NCBI GenBank assembly: GCA_900542155.1
Contig: UQMD01000008.1
Location: 23,896-87,895 of the forward strand
Origin: an uncultured Collinsella sp.
GTDB taxonomy: Bacteria > Actinomycetota > Coriobacteriia > Coriobacteriales > Coriobacteriaceae
Direction of reading: 5' to 3'
Length of the DNA stretch: 64,000 nt
This document shows, piece by piece, positions 9,302 through 17,612 of the stretch (positions within the stretch are counted from its first letter, which is position 1; the number at the start of each line of letters is the position of its first letter). Both the position numbers and the translations under genes were made by a program. The notes under the pieces are model-generated. The model was given only the letters and a program-made list of their open reading frames with translations, had not been told where the DNA came from and searched no databases.

Positions 9302-9832
9302 ATGACGGAATCATTTGAGCAGATTGCGGCGCACAATGAAGAGCTCGCACGCGATATTGTCGAGCGTGCAAGCGCTCGTGGTGTGACGGTTTCGACGGCT
9401 GAATCTCTGACAGCGGGCATGATCGCCTCGACGATCGCCGATATCCCCGGTGCCTCGGCGGTGCTGCGCGGCGGTGCGGTGACGTACTGCGACGAGATTA
9501 AGCATCGCGTGCTCGGCGTTGAGCAAGAGACACTCGACCGCTATACCGCGGTGTCGCACCAGACGGCACGCGAGATGGCTGCCGGTTCGCTGGAGCTGTA
9601 CCAGAGCGATATTGCCGTGAGCGCGACGGGCTATGCCGGCCCCGGTGGAGGCACCGAGGACGATCCGGCTGGAACTTTTTATATTGGCTGGGCGTATCGC
9701 ACGGCCGATGGGGGAGTGTCGGTCGTGGACTCCATTCGTTGTCATTATGAGGGCGATCGTTCATGTGTTCGTGCCCATGCGGTCGCGGAGGCACTGGGTC
9801 GCATTGTCTGCGTGCTCCATTCTATGGAATAG
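9302..9832 (+). CDS. pncC: CinA C-terminal-type nicotinamide-nucleotide amidase
   Basis: This 176-aa protein is a stand-alone CinA C-terminal domain, which in other bacteria deamidates nicotinamide mononucleotide in pyridine-nucleotide recycling. Family hallmarks are TAESLTAGMIAS near the N terminus, GGAVTYCDEIK, and the Gly-rich GYAGPGGGTEDDPAG. It lacks the N-terminal MoaB-like half of full CinA. It is the last gene before a hairpin and the recA promoter region. Confidence 0.87.
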   Translation: MTESFEQIAAHNEELARDIVERASARGVTVSTAESLTAGMIASTIADIPGASAVLRGGAVTYCDEIKHRVLGVEQETLDRYTAVSHQTAREMAAGSLELYQSDIAVSATGYAGPGGGTEDDPAGTFYIGWAYRTADGGVSVVDSIRCHYEGDRSCVRAHAVAEALGRIVCVLHSME

Positions 9833-9840
9833 ACGTGTTT

Positions 9841-9862
9841 TAAGGGGCCTCCGGGCCCCTTA
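9841..9862. terminator. Hairpin after pncC
   Basis: TAAGGGGCC (9841-9849) pairs perfectly with GGCCCCTTA (9854-9862) around a 4-nt loop. No long U run follows on the + strand, so termination is likely but not certain. Confidence 0.6.
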
Positions 9863-9960
9863 ATTGTGGAGATAGGGACCTCGGGCGAATTTGCTCTTTG
9901 TGCAGGTAGTTGCCGTAATCTTTCTCGTCATGCCTTGTTTGGTTCGCATGCGGTCAAGTT

Positions 9961-9998
9961 TTTGGTCAGTGTTTGGTCGGCGTTTGGTTGGGTTTTGG
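9961..9998 (+). promoter_or_regulatory. Three 11-bp tandem repeats upstream of recA
   Basis: TTTGGTCAGTG, TTTGGTCGGCG and TTTGGTTGGGT follow one another exactly every 11 bp from 9961, with a fourth partial TTTGG. Eleven-base phasing is what a regulator binding one DNA face would need. The same 11-mer occurs in tandem at 54758-54779. Confidence 0.5.
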
Positions 9999-10037
9999 AA
10001 AGGTCGGCTGCATATGATTTATCTGAACGGTTGACCA

Positions 10038-10051
10038 CGAACAGCCGTTCG
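10038..10051. promoter_or_regulatory. SOS box (LexA operator) of recA
   Basis: CGAACAGCCGTTCG matches the GAAC-N4-GTTC box of Gram-positive LexA and lies 39 bp before the recA start. The same half-sites recur at lexA (20259-20325). Confidence 0.8.
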
Positions 10052-10089
10052 TTTATTATCGATGCAGGTTGTTAAGAGGAGGGCTATTC

Positions 10090-11238
10090 ATGGCCAAGAA
10101 TTCAGGTCCCGTACGTACCGTTCATGCTCGCACGACGGGTAAAGAGCGCGATGAGATGATCGCCACCACCAAGGCCGAGATCGAGAAGAAATTCGGTCAG
10201 GGTTCCATCATGAGGTACGGCGACGGTGGTCCCGAGCTCGAGGTCGAGGCCATTCCCACGGGCGCCCTGGCCCTCGATGCCGCGCTGGGCATCGGCGGCG
10301 TGCCGCGTGGCCGTATCGTCGAGATTTACGGTCCCGAGTCCTCCGGTAAGACAACGCTTTCGCTCGAGATTTTGGCAGAGGCCCAGGCTATGGGCGGCGT
10401 CGTGGCATTTATTGATGCCGAGCACGCGCTCGATCCCACGTATGCCGCGCGTATCGGCGTGGACATCGACGAGGTCCTCATTTCCCAGCCCGATACGGGT
10501 GAGCAGGCGCTCGAGATCGTTGACATGCTCGTGCGCTCTGGCGCCATCGACGCCATCGTCGTCGACTCTGTCGCCGCTTTGACCCCGCGTGCCGAGATCG
10601 AGGGCGAGATCGGCGATACCACGGTCGGCTTGCAAGCTCGCCTGATGAGTCAGGCGCTCCGCAAGCTCGCCGGCTCGCTGTCCAAGTCCAACACGACGTG
10701 CATCTTCATTAACCAGCTGCGCGAGAAGATCGGCGTCATGTTCGGCAACCCCGAGACTACGACGGGCGGCCGCGCCCTCAAGTTCTTCTCGTCGGTGCGC
10801 ATCGATATTCGCCGCATCGACAGCATCAAGCTCAAAGACGAGGTCATCGGCAATCGTGTGCGCGCCAAGGTCGTTAAGAACAAGGTGGCCGCACCGTTTC
10901 GCTCGGCCGAGTTCGACATCATGTACGGCACGGGCATCTCTAAGGAGGGCTCGATTCTGGACATGGCCGTCGAGTGCGGTATCTGCAAAAAGATGGGCTC
11001 TTGGTTTGCTTACGGTGAGGACAAGCTCGGTAATGGTCGCGAGGCCGCTAAGGCCTTCCTGCGCGAACACCCCGATTGTGCTGACGAGATCGAGCATAAG
11101 GTTCGCCTCGCCTGCGGCCTTGAATTCGATGACGATGCTCCGTCCGAGGTCGAGCTGACCGATCAGCCCGAAACTGAGGAGTTCGATGAGCTTTACGCCA
11201 TCGATGGCTCCGCGATGCTCGATGATGATGACGAGTAG
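10090..11238 (+). CDS. recA: Recombinase RecA
   Basis: This 382-aa strand-exchange protein also triggers LexA self-cleavage. Walker A is GPESSGKTTLS, preceded by the conserved FGQGSIMRYGD; an acidic tail (DEL...DDDDE) ends the protein. The ATG at 10090 has AAGAGGAGG upstream, and the upstream in-frame ATG at 10069 would add seven residues before the usual start. An SOS box and phased repeats precede it, and recX follows 11 bp later. Confidence 0.97.
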   Translation: MAKNSGPVRTVHARTTGKERDEMIATTKAEIEKKFGQGSIMRYGDGGPELEVEAIPTGALALDAALGIGGVPRGRIVEIYGPESSGKTTLSLEILAEAQAMGGVVAFIDAEHALDPTYAARIGVDIDEVLISQPDTGEQALEIVDMLVRSGAIDAIVVDSVAALTPRAEIEGEIGDTTVGLQARLMSQALRKLAGSLSKSNTTCIFINQLREKIGVMFGNPETTTGGRALKFFSSVRIDIRRIDSIKLKDEVIGNRVRAKVVKNKVAAPFRSAEFDIMYGTGISKEGSILDMAVECGICKKMGSWFAYGEDKLGNGREAAKAFLREHPDCADEIEHKVRLACGLEFDDDAPSEVELTDQPETEEFDELYAIDGSAMLDDDDE

Positions 11239-11249
11239 CGGATGCCCTC

Positions 11250-11942
11250 ATGTCGTATACGGTGACCGAGGCAACGGTCGTCTTTCCCGATAAGAAGGCG
11301 GCCTCCTCGTTTTCGAGTGGGTATGCATCAAAAAAGCCTTGTGCACATATCGACTGTGAGCTCGAGGGCGGTTTTGAACGATCCGTCTGGATTCCTGTTC
11401 GTGTCGCGCGTCTGTTCCTTATAAATCGCCCCGATCTTCCCTGCGATTGGGATGAGTTTCGCGAGGCGGTGCAGCTCATTGAGCGTAAATGCGCGCTTAC
11501 CATGGTGACTGAGATGCTGTCGCGCCGCGACCATGCCACAGGTGAGGTCCGTGACAAGCTGGCTCGTTACGGATTTCGCCAGCCCGCAATCGATTTTGCC
11601 GTCCAGCGTGCCACTGAGTATCGCTTTTTAGATGAGAACCGCTTTTGTTCGTACTTTATCGAGGAACGCAAACGACGCGGTTGGGGACAGCGCAAGATTG
11701 AGACCGAGCTCAAGCGCCGCCATGTCGTACTCGATGATATCCCCGGCTATCCCGAGGATTATTTTGCCGTGGAGGACGACTTGGCTCGCGCATCGGCTTT
11801 ACTCACGAAGCGTCGCATTCCCGAGACGCGTGGATTCGAAAAGCTCGTCCGGTTTTTGATGGGCAAGGGCTTTTCGTACCACATCGCCGCCGATGCCGTT
11901 AAGGCGCGTCTCGATGCTGAACGTGAGGAATGTGTAGTTTAG
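11250..11942 (+). CDS. recX: Regulatory protein RecX
   Basis: This 230-aa protein is placed directly after recA, as in many bacteria, where RecX limits RecA filament growth. The three-helix RecX repeats are recognisable (LSRRDHATGEVRDKLARYGF, then FCSYFIEERKRRGWGQRKI). The ~80-residue N-terminal extension is not recognised. Identification rests on position plus the repeat pattern. The following 268 bp before rny are AT-rich and hold no gene; CCGTTCGCAAGGACGG at 12155-12170 is an imperfect hairpin in the probable rny leader. Confidence 0.87.
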   Translation: MSYTVTEATVVFPDKKAASSFSSGYASKKPCAHIDCELEGGFERSVWIPVRVARLFLINRPDLPCDWDEFREAVQLIERKCALTMVTEMLSRRDHATGEVRDKLARYGFRQPAIDFAVQRATEYRFLDENRFCSYFIEERKRRGWGQRKIETELKRRHVVLDDIPGYPEDYFAVEDDLARASALLTKRRIPETRGFEKLVRFLMGKGFSYHIAADAVKARLDAEREECVV

Positions 11943-12210
11943 ACACATGCTAGAAGTATGCGTTTTGCGTACCTGCCGTTCACCGCGTTTTAGACGCCGT
12001 GCTGGGTGCATTTATTTGACAGTTGTTGCGGTTCAACGTACGATAATCACTGTCATTTGCTTTGTGATATGTGCTCATCTTTGATGAGTTTGTTTATATG
12101 TTTATCTGTATCCGACCCGCATAAGCTGCGCCCATATTACTCAAATGTCGCGAGCCGTTCGCAAGGACGGTTCGCTTTGTTGTGTAACGAATCCATAAAA
12201 AGGAGTGAGC

Positions 12211-13761
12211 ATGCCTATCATCGCAGCGCTCGTTGGCATCGTTTTGGGTGCCATCGCCGCCATTGCCTACATGCGCACCGCCAAGCAGGGTAGTCTTCAC
12301 GAGGCCGACGAAAAGATCCAGTCGGCACATGCACAGGCTGAGTCCCTAATCGGCGATGCAAAGCGTCAGGCCGAGACCCTCAAAAAAGAGGCTCTGCTCG
12401 AGGCTAAAGAAGAGATCATCAAGAACAAGCAGGCTGCCGAGGCCGAGGACAAGCAGCGTAAGAACGAGATTCGTACGCTCGAGAATCGCGTGATGCAGCG
12501 CGAGGAGTCCCTCGATCGCCGTAACGATGCCCTCGACAAGCGTGAGCACCAGCTGTCCAGCCAGGCTGGCCAGGTCGAGAAGCGCTCTCGCGAGCTTGAG
12601 GAGCTCTGCGCCAAGCAGACCTCGGAGCTCGAGCGCATCGCCGACCTGACCCGCGAGGACGCTCACAAGGAGCTCCTCGACAAGGTTCGCGGCGAGGTTA
12701 CCCACGAGGCCGCCACGATCATCCGCGAGTCCGAGCAGCAGGTTCGCGCCGAGTGCCACAAGACCGCCCAGGAGATCTTGTCCCTGGCGATTCAGCGCTG
12801 CGCCGCCGATCACACCGCCGAGGTCACCGTTACCTCTGTGCACATTCCTTCCGATGACCTCAAGGGCCGCATCATCGGCCGCGAGGGTCGCAACATCCGC
12901 ACCTTCGAGCAGGTTTCCGGCGTCAACCTCGTGATCGATGATACGCCCGAGACCGTCGTGCTTTCGAGCTTCGATCCGGTCCGTCGCGAGACCGCCCGCG
13001 TCGCCCTCGAGAACCTTATTGCTGACGGCCGCATTCATCCTGCCCGCATCGAGGAGATGTATCACAAGGCCGCCGACTTGGTTCAGCAGCGCGTGCGCGA
13101 GGCCGGCGAACAGGCTGCCTTCGATACCGGTATCCACGATCTGCACCCCGAGATCGTTAAGACCCTGGGTGCCCTGCGCTATCGCACCTCGTTTGGTCAG
13201 AATGTGCTCCAGCATTCCCTCGAGGTTTCCGACCTGTGCGGCGTGATGGCTTCCGAGCTTGGTCTGGACGTTGTGACCGCCAAGCGTGCCGGCCTGCTGC
13301 ACGATCTTGGCAAGGCTATCGACCATGACGTCGAGGGCCCGCATGCCGTTATCGGCGCCGAGCTCGCCCGTCGCTATGGCGAGAAGCCCGTTATTGTTCA
13401 CGCTATCGAGGCTCACCACGCCGACGTCGACCCCAACACGGTGCTCGATGTTCTGGTCCAGGCCGCCGATGCCGTTTCTGCCTCTCGCCCCGGTGCTCGT
13501 CGCGAATCTGCCGAGAACTACATCAAGCGCCTTGAGAAGCTCGAGGAGATTGCCAACTCCCATGACGGCGTCGAGCGTACCTATGCCATGCAGGCTGGTC
13601 GCGAGGTCCACGTCATGGTTCAGCCGGACAAGATTTCCGATGCTCAGTCCACGGTCTTGGCTCATGACATCGCCCATCAGATCGAGGAAGAGATGGAGTA
13701 TCCCGGTCAGGTGCGCGTCGTCGTGATTCGCGAGAGCCGCGCTGTCGATATCGCTAAATAA
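12211..13761 (+). CDS. rny: Ribonuclease Y
   Basis: This 516-aa membrane-anchored endoribonuclease initiates mRNA decay. Order of parts: N-terminal membrane helix (residues ~3-22), long charged coiled coil (~30-190), KH domain (GRIIGREGRNIRTFE) and HD domain with LLHDLGKAID and EAHHADVD. The ATG at 12211 is 6 bp after AAGGAG; a GTG at 12205 overlaps that site and is less likely. Together with RNase J, the window holds both main RNA-decay nucleases of this type of bacterium. Confidence 0.95.
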   Translation: MPIIAALVGIVLGAIAAIAYMRTAKQGSLHEADEKIQSAHAQAESLIGDAKRQAETLKKEALLEAKEEIIKNKQAAEAEDKQRKNEIRTLENRVMQREESLDRRNDALDKREHQLSSQAGQVEKRSRELEELCAKQTSELERIADLTREDAHKELLDKVRGEVTHEAATIIRESEQQVRAECHKTAQEILSLAIQRCAADHTAEVTVTSVHIPSDDLKGRIIGREGRNIRTFEQVSGVNLVIDDTPETVVLSSFDPVRRETARVALENLIADGRIHPARIEEMYHKAADLVQQRVREAGEQAAFDTGIHDLHPEIVKTLGALRYRTSFGQNVLQHSLEVSDLCGVMASELGLDVVTAKRAGLLHDLGKAIDHDVEGPHAVIGAELARRYGEKPVIVHAIEAHHADVDPNTVLDVLVQAADAVSASRPGARRESAENYIKRLEKLEEIANSHDGVERTYAMQAGREVHVMVQPDKISDAQSTVLAHDIAHQIEEEMEYPGQVRVVVIRESRAVDIAK

Positions 13762-13762
13762 C

Positions 13763-14848
13763 ATGAACGACGCGAACGAGCTCATCTCATTTATCGCGTC
13801 GATGTCGGGGGAGGGCAACCTTCGCGTCGAGGAGAACCTTGGCGAGGGGTATGTCCGCCTCCGCGTTTCGGAGGCCGAGCGGCGCCAGGCAAAGCACGAC
13901 ATCCAGCATGTCGAGGATATTGTCATCGAAATGCTGCGTAACGCTCGTGATGCTGGCGCCGATAAGGTCTATCTCGCCACGACCAAGGAAGATGGCGTCC
14001 GTACGCTCGTGTTTCTGGATAACGGCTCGGGCGTGCCGCAGGATATGCAGGAGCGCATCTTCGATGCCCGCGTTACCTCCAAGCTCGAGAGCATGAAGAT
14101 GGATCGTTGGGGCGTTCACGGTCGAGGTATGGCATTGTTCTCGATTAAGCAGAACACCGACGAGGCACGCGTTGTCGCGTCGGATGTTGACCTTGGCTCG
14201 GTCTTTAAGGTGAGCGTCGCTACCGACCGCCTTGGCGAGCGCGCCGATCAGTCCAGCTGGCCTCAGGCCGTGAAGGACGAGGACGGTCACTATGTCTGCG
14301 CCCGCGGCCCTCACAACATCATTCGCGCCGCCTGCGAGTTTGCCCTCGAGGAGCTGCGCGCCTGTGATGTCTATCTGGGGTCTCCGTCGGAGATCGCCGC
14401 GACGCTGCATGCGCAGGCGTCCAGCCGTCTCGATGCTTCTCGTCTTTTGTTTATCGATGACGAAGCCGAGCTTCCTGTGGTCGATCGTCTGGGTCTTGCT
14501 TCGGATGCGGAAGACTTTATCCGTATTTGTTCGGGTTTGGGCCTTGAGATGTCCGAGCGTACGGCGCATCGTATCTTGGCGGGCCAGATTAAGCCCGTTC
14601 GCGGTGTGACCGCACGTCTGCTACGCGAGCGCGATTCGTCCTCACATGCGTCTGCTCCGGTTGATCTCGCCAAAGATCGTCGCGGGTTGCGTATTGCCAA
14701 GGACGATATGGCGCAGTTCTCGCGAGCAGTGGAACGCGACTTTAACGATCTTGCATCGCGGTACTATCTCAACCTTTGCGGCGACCCCAAGATTCGTGTT
14801 TCGCGTGATCGTATTACCGTGACGTTCGATCTTGCCAAAGAGGAATAG
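13763..14848 (+). CDS. GHKL-type ATP-binding protein, function unknown
   Basis: This 361-aa protein starts 1 bp after the rny stop, so it is probably co-translated with it. Residues ~45-160 form a GHKL (Hsp90/histidine-kinase-like) ATPase fold: N box EMLRNARDAGADKV, G1 DNGSGVP and a Gly-rich lid GVHGRGMALFS. There is no phospho-acceptor histidine domain, transmembrane segment or MutL-specific motif that I can see, so it is not a classic sensor kinase. The C-terminal half (~190-355) is unrecognised. Coupling to RNase Y suggests a role in RNA metabolism or cell-cycle control, but that is inference only. Confidence 0.75.
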   Translation: MNDANELISFIASMSGEGNLRVEENLGEGYVRLRVSEAERRQAKHDIQHVEDIVIEMLRNARDAGADKVYLATTKEDGVRTLVFLDNGSGVPQDMQERIFDARVTSKLESMKMDRWGVHGRGMALFSIKQNTDEARVVASDVDLGSVFKVSVATDRLGERADQSSWPQAVKDEDGHYVCARGPHNIIRAACEFALEELRACDVYLGSPSEIAATLHAQASSRLDASRLLFIDDEAELPVVDRLGLASDAEDFIRICSGLGLEMSERTAHRILAGQIKPVRGVTARLLRERDSSSHASAPVDLAKDRRGLRIAKDDMAQFSRAVERDFNDLASRYYLNLCGDPKIRVSRDRITVTFDLAKEE

Positions 14849-14922
14849 CATCTTTACCGAGTCCGTTCGGTACGATACAGTTATTGCAGTTAAAACGTAC
14901 TTTTAAACGCAGGAGTTTCTTC

Positions 14923-15240
14923 ATGGATTGCCTGAAGGTATCAAGCAAATCGTCGCCCGCGTCCGTTGCCGGCGCCATTGCCGGCATGGTCAAAGATGGT
15001 GTTCCCGTCAATATTCAGTGTGTCGGCGCGGGCGCCGTCAACCAGGCCATTAAGGCTGTGGCCATTGCACGCGGATTTTTGATTCCGACCGGGTTTGATA
15101 TTTCCTGCGCGCCGGTGTTCTCCGACATCCTCATCAACGGGGAGTCGCGCACGGCCATCCGTCTTTCTATTTACGTTCATCAGATTAATCGAGCTGCTAT
15201 GGATAACGTTGTGATGGACGACGTTAAGCCTGTGGCATAG
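14923..15240 (+). CDS. spoVS: Stage V sporulation protein S (SpoVS) family
   Basis: This 105-aa Alba-like protein matches SpoVS over its whole length (LKVSSKSSPASVAGAIAG, GAGAVNQAIKAVAIARG). In Bacillus it affects septation and coat assembly, but it is widespread in non-spore-formers, where its role is unclear. AGGAG lies 7 bp before the ATG at 14923; the upstream in-frame start lacks a ribosome site. Nothing else in this window suggests sporulation. Confidence 0.92.
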   Translation: MDCLKVSSKSSPASVAGAIAGMVKDGVPVNIQCVGAGAVNQAIKAVAIARGFLIPTGFDISCAPVFSDILINGESRTAIRLSIYVHQINRAAMDNVVMDDVKPVA

Positions 15241-15303
15241 CGTGTTTACTCTTTGCCCGCCCTCTTTGATTCCGCCTATTCCACCTCGTTAGGACTTATA
15301 CAC

Positions 15304-16674
15304 ATGGACCAGGGTTCCGTACGCGATATTCTTGCCGGTAAAACTTACTTTATCCGCACCTTTGGCTGCCAGATGAATCAGCACGACTCCGAGCGCGTGA
15401 GTGGCCTGCTCGACTCGTATGGTTGCCTCATGGCGCTCGATCTGGAGCATGCTGACATCGTCGTGTTCATGACGTGCTGCGTTCGCGAGGCCGCTGACAC
15501 CCGTCTGTACGGTCAGTGCAACTCTTGTAAGAGCCTCCCGCCTTCGCCTTCTGGCAAGCGCGTTGTCGCTGTGGGCGGCTGCATCGCGCAGCGCGACGGC
15601 GAAGGTCTGCTCACCAATGTCGATAACGTCAATGTCATCTTCGGCACGCATTCCATCGCGCATGTGGCCGAGCTCATTGCCGAGGCATTTTTGGACGGCA
15701 AGCGTCATATTCGCACCAATGAGCACGAGGACACGGATGCTATGAGCATGCCGTGGCATCGTGAGACCCAGTATCACGCCTGGGTCCCCATTATGACGGG
15801 CTGCAACAATTTCTGCACCTATTGTATCGTGCCGTATGTGCGCGGTCGCGAAAAGAGCCGCCCTTTCGAGGAGATCGTCGACGAGGTGACCGGTCTAGTA
15901 CGCCAGGGCGTGCGTGAGGTCACGCTTCTGGGTCAAAACGTCAACTCCTATGGTCGCGATCTGTTTGGTAAGCCGCGCTTTGCCGACCTTTTGCGCGCCG
16001 TGGGCGATACGGGTGTAGAGCGTATCTTCTTTACTTCCTCGCACCCCAAAGACCTGCTGCCCGAGACTATCGACGCTATGGCCGAGACGCCTGCCGTCAT
16101 GCCGCAGCTGCACTTGGCAGTTCAGTCGGGTTCGACGCGCATCCTTAAAGAGATGAATCGTCGCTATACGCGCGAGGATTATCTGGGCCTGGTCGATCGC
16201 ATCCGCAATCGCATGCCCGATATCGCGCTTTCGACCGATATCATCGTGGGTTTCCCCGGCGAAACCGAGGAAGACTTTGAGCAGACGCTCTCGCTTGCCG
16301 AGACGGTCCGTTATGCTCAGGCCTATACGTTTATCTATTCCAAGCGCGCCGGTACTCCGGCCGCCGAGATTGACGATCCCACGCCGCATGAGGTAATTCT
16401 TGAGCGCTTCAACCGTCTGGTGAAGGTTATCGAGACCACAGCGCACGAGTATAACCAGGGTGAGCTCCACACCGTTGTGCCGGCGCTTATTGAGGGTACG
16501 AGCAAAAAGAATGATGCGGTGCTGCTGGGCAAGAGTCCCAAGAATCAGACCGTTCATGCACCGATTCCCGCTGGCTACAGCATCGATCAGCTGATTGGCA
16601 AGATTGTCGATGTTGACGTCGACGTTGCCAAGACGTGGTATCTGTCCGGATCCGTTGTGGGCGAGCCGCGCTAA
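15304..16674 (+). CDS. miaB: tRNA-2-methylthio-N6-dimethylallyladenosine synthase MiaB
   Basis: This 456-aa radical-SAM methylthiotransferase acts on i6A37 of tRNA after MiaA. MTTase cysteines are seen in FGCQMNQHDSE, TCCVRE and GGCIAQRDG; the SAM-cluster motif is CNNFCTYC; a TRAM domain ends the protein. The ATG at 15304 is chosen because the family starts shortly before TFGCQMN; a TTG at 15253 would add an unlikely leader. The stop overlaps the miaA start by one base. Confidence 0.94.
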   Translation: MDQGSVRDILAGKTYFIRTFGCQMNQHDSERVSGLLDSYGCLMALDLEHADIVVFMTCCVREAADTRLYGQCNSCKSLPPSPSGKRVVAVGGCIAQRDGEGLLTNVDNVNVIFGTHSIAHVAELIAEAFLDGKRHIRTNEHEDTDAMSMPWHRETQYHAWVPIMTGCNNFCTYCIVPYVRGREKSRPFEEIVDEVTGLVRQGVREVTLLGQNVNSYGRDLFGKPRFADLLRAVGDTGVERIFFTSSHPKDLLPETIDAMAETPAVMPQLHLAVQSGSTRILKEMNRRYTREDYLGLVDRIRNRMPDIALSTDIIVGFPGETEEDFEQTLSLAETVRYAQAYTFIYSKRAGTPAAEIDDPTPHEVILERFNRLVKVIETTAHEYNQGELHTVVPALIEGTSKKNDAVLLGKSPKNQTVHAPIPAGYSIDQLIGKIVDVDVDVAKTWYLSGSVVGEPR

Positions 16675-17612
16675 TGATTTCTCCCGGGGCAGGCCTTTCC
16701 GCCGTTGCGATTGTCGGTCCGACCGCGGTTGGCAAAAGTGATGTCGCTGATCGTTTGGCGGCTCGCCTTTCGTCCGAAGTGCTGTCGTGTGACGCGATGC
16801 AAATCTATCGAGGCATGGATATCGGCACTGCCAAGATGGCACCCGAGGAATGCGCGGCGCCTCTACGCCTGGTCGATATTGTTGAACCGGGCGTTGCATA
16901 CTCTGCAGCGCTGTATCAGGCAGACGCTCGTGTACATGTTGAGCGCTTGCTGGGCGAGGGCTGCCTTCCGGTGTTTTGCGGAGGTACAGGCCTGTACCTC
17001 AAGGCCGCCCTGGATGAGATGGATTTTCCCTCGGGCGAGCTTGAGGACGATCGCCGCGCAGGGTATCAGGAGCTTGCTGAGCGCATAGGCGAGGAAGCAT
17101 TGCACGCGCTGCTTGCCGAGCGAGACCCCGAGTCTGCTGCGGTCATACACCCCCATAATGTTCGTCGCGTGATTCGCGCGCTCGAAATGCACGATGATGG
17201 TGTGTCCTACGCGCAGCAAAAGTCGCAGTTTAGTGTTCCGCGCGAGCATTATCACGCTCTGTGGTTTGGATTGATGCGTAATCGCGAGGCGCTTTACGAG
17301 CGTATTAACCTACGCGTCGATCTGATGTTTGAGCAGGGCCTTGTTGATGAGGTTCGCGGTCTTATGGACCAGGGGCTGGGAGATGCCCTGACTTCGATGC
17401 AGGCGATTGGCTATAAAGAGATTATAGATGCCTTTGACGGCGTGATTTCTATGGATGAGGCTCGTGAACTCATCAAGATGCGTTCGCGTCGCTATGCCAA
17501 GCGTCAGCTTTCGTGGTTTAAACGCGATGACCGCATCGTGTGGTTCGATATGGACGAGTTTGCGATCGATGAGGTCGTTGAGGATATCCTTCATCGTATC
17601 GAGGCGGCCTAA
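16674..17612 (+). CDS. miaA: tRNA dimethylallyltransferase MiaA
   Basis: This 312-aa enzyme adds the dimethylallyl group to A37 of tRNAs, the substrate for MiaB made just upstream. The P-loop is GPTAVGKSD, followed by SCDAMQIYRGMDIGTAK. The C-terminal part has the family's IGYKEI and RRYAKRQLSWF. The start overlaps the miaB stop (TAATG) and its own stop overlaps hflX in the same way, making miaB-miaA-hflX one coupled unit. Confidence 0.95.
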   Translation: MISPGAGLSAVAIVGPTAVGKSDVADRLAARLSSEVLSCDAMQIYRGMDIGTAKMAPEECAAPLRLVDIVEPGVAYSAALYQADARVHVERLLGEGCLPVFCGGTGLYLKAALDEMDFPSGELEDDRRAGYQELAERIGEEALHALLAERDPESAAVIHPHNVRRVIRALEMHDDGVSYAQQKSQFSVPREHYHALWFGLMRNREALYERINLRVDLMFEQGLVDEVRGLMDQGLGDALTSMQAIGYKEIIDAFDGVISMDEARELIKMRSRRYAKRQLSWFKRDDRIVWFDMDEFAIDEVVEDILHRIEAA

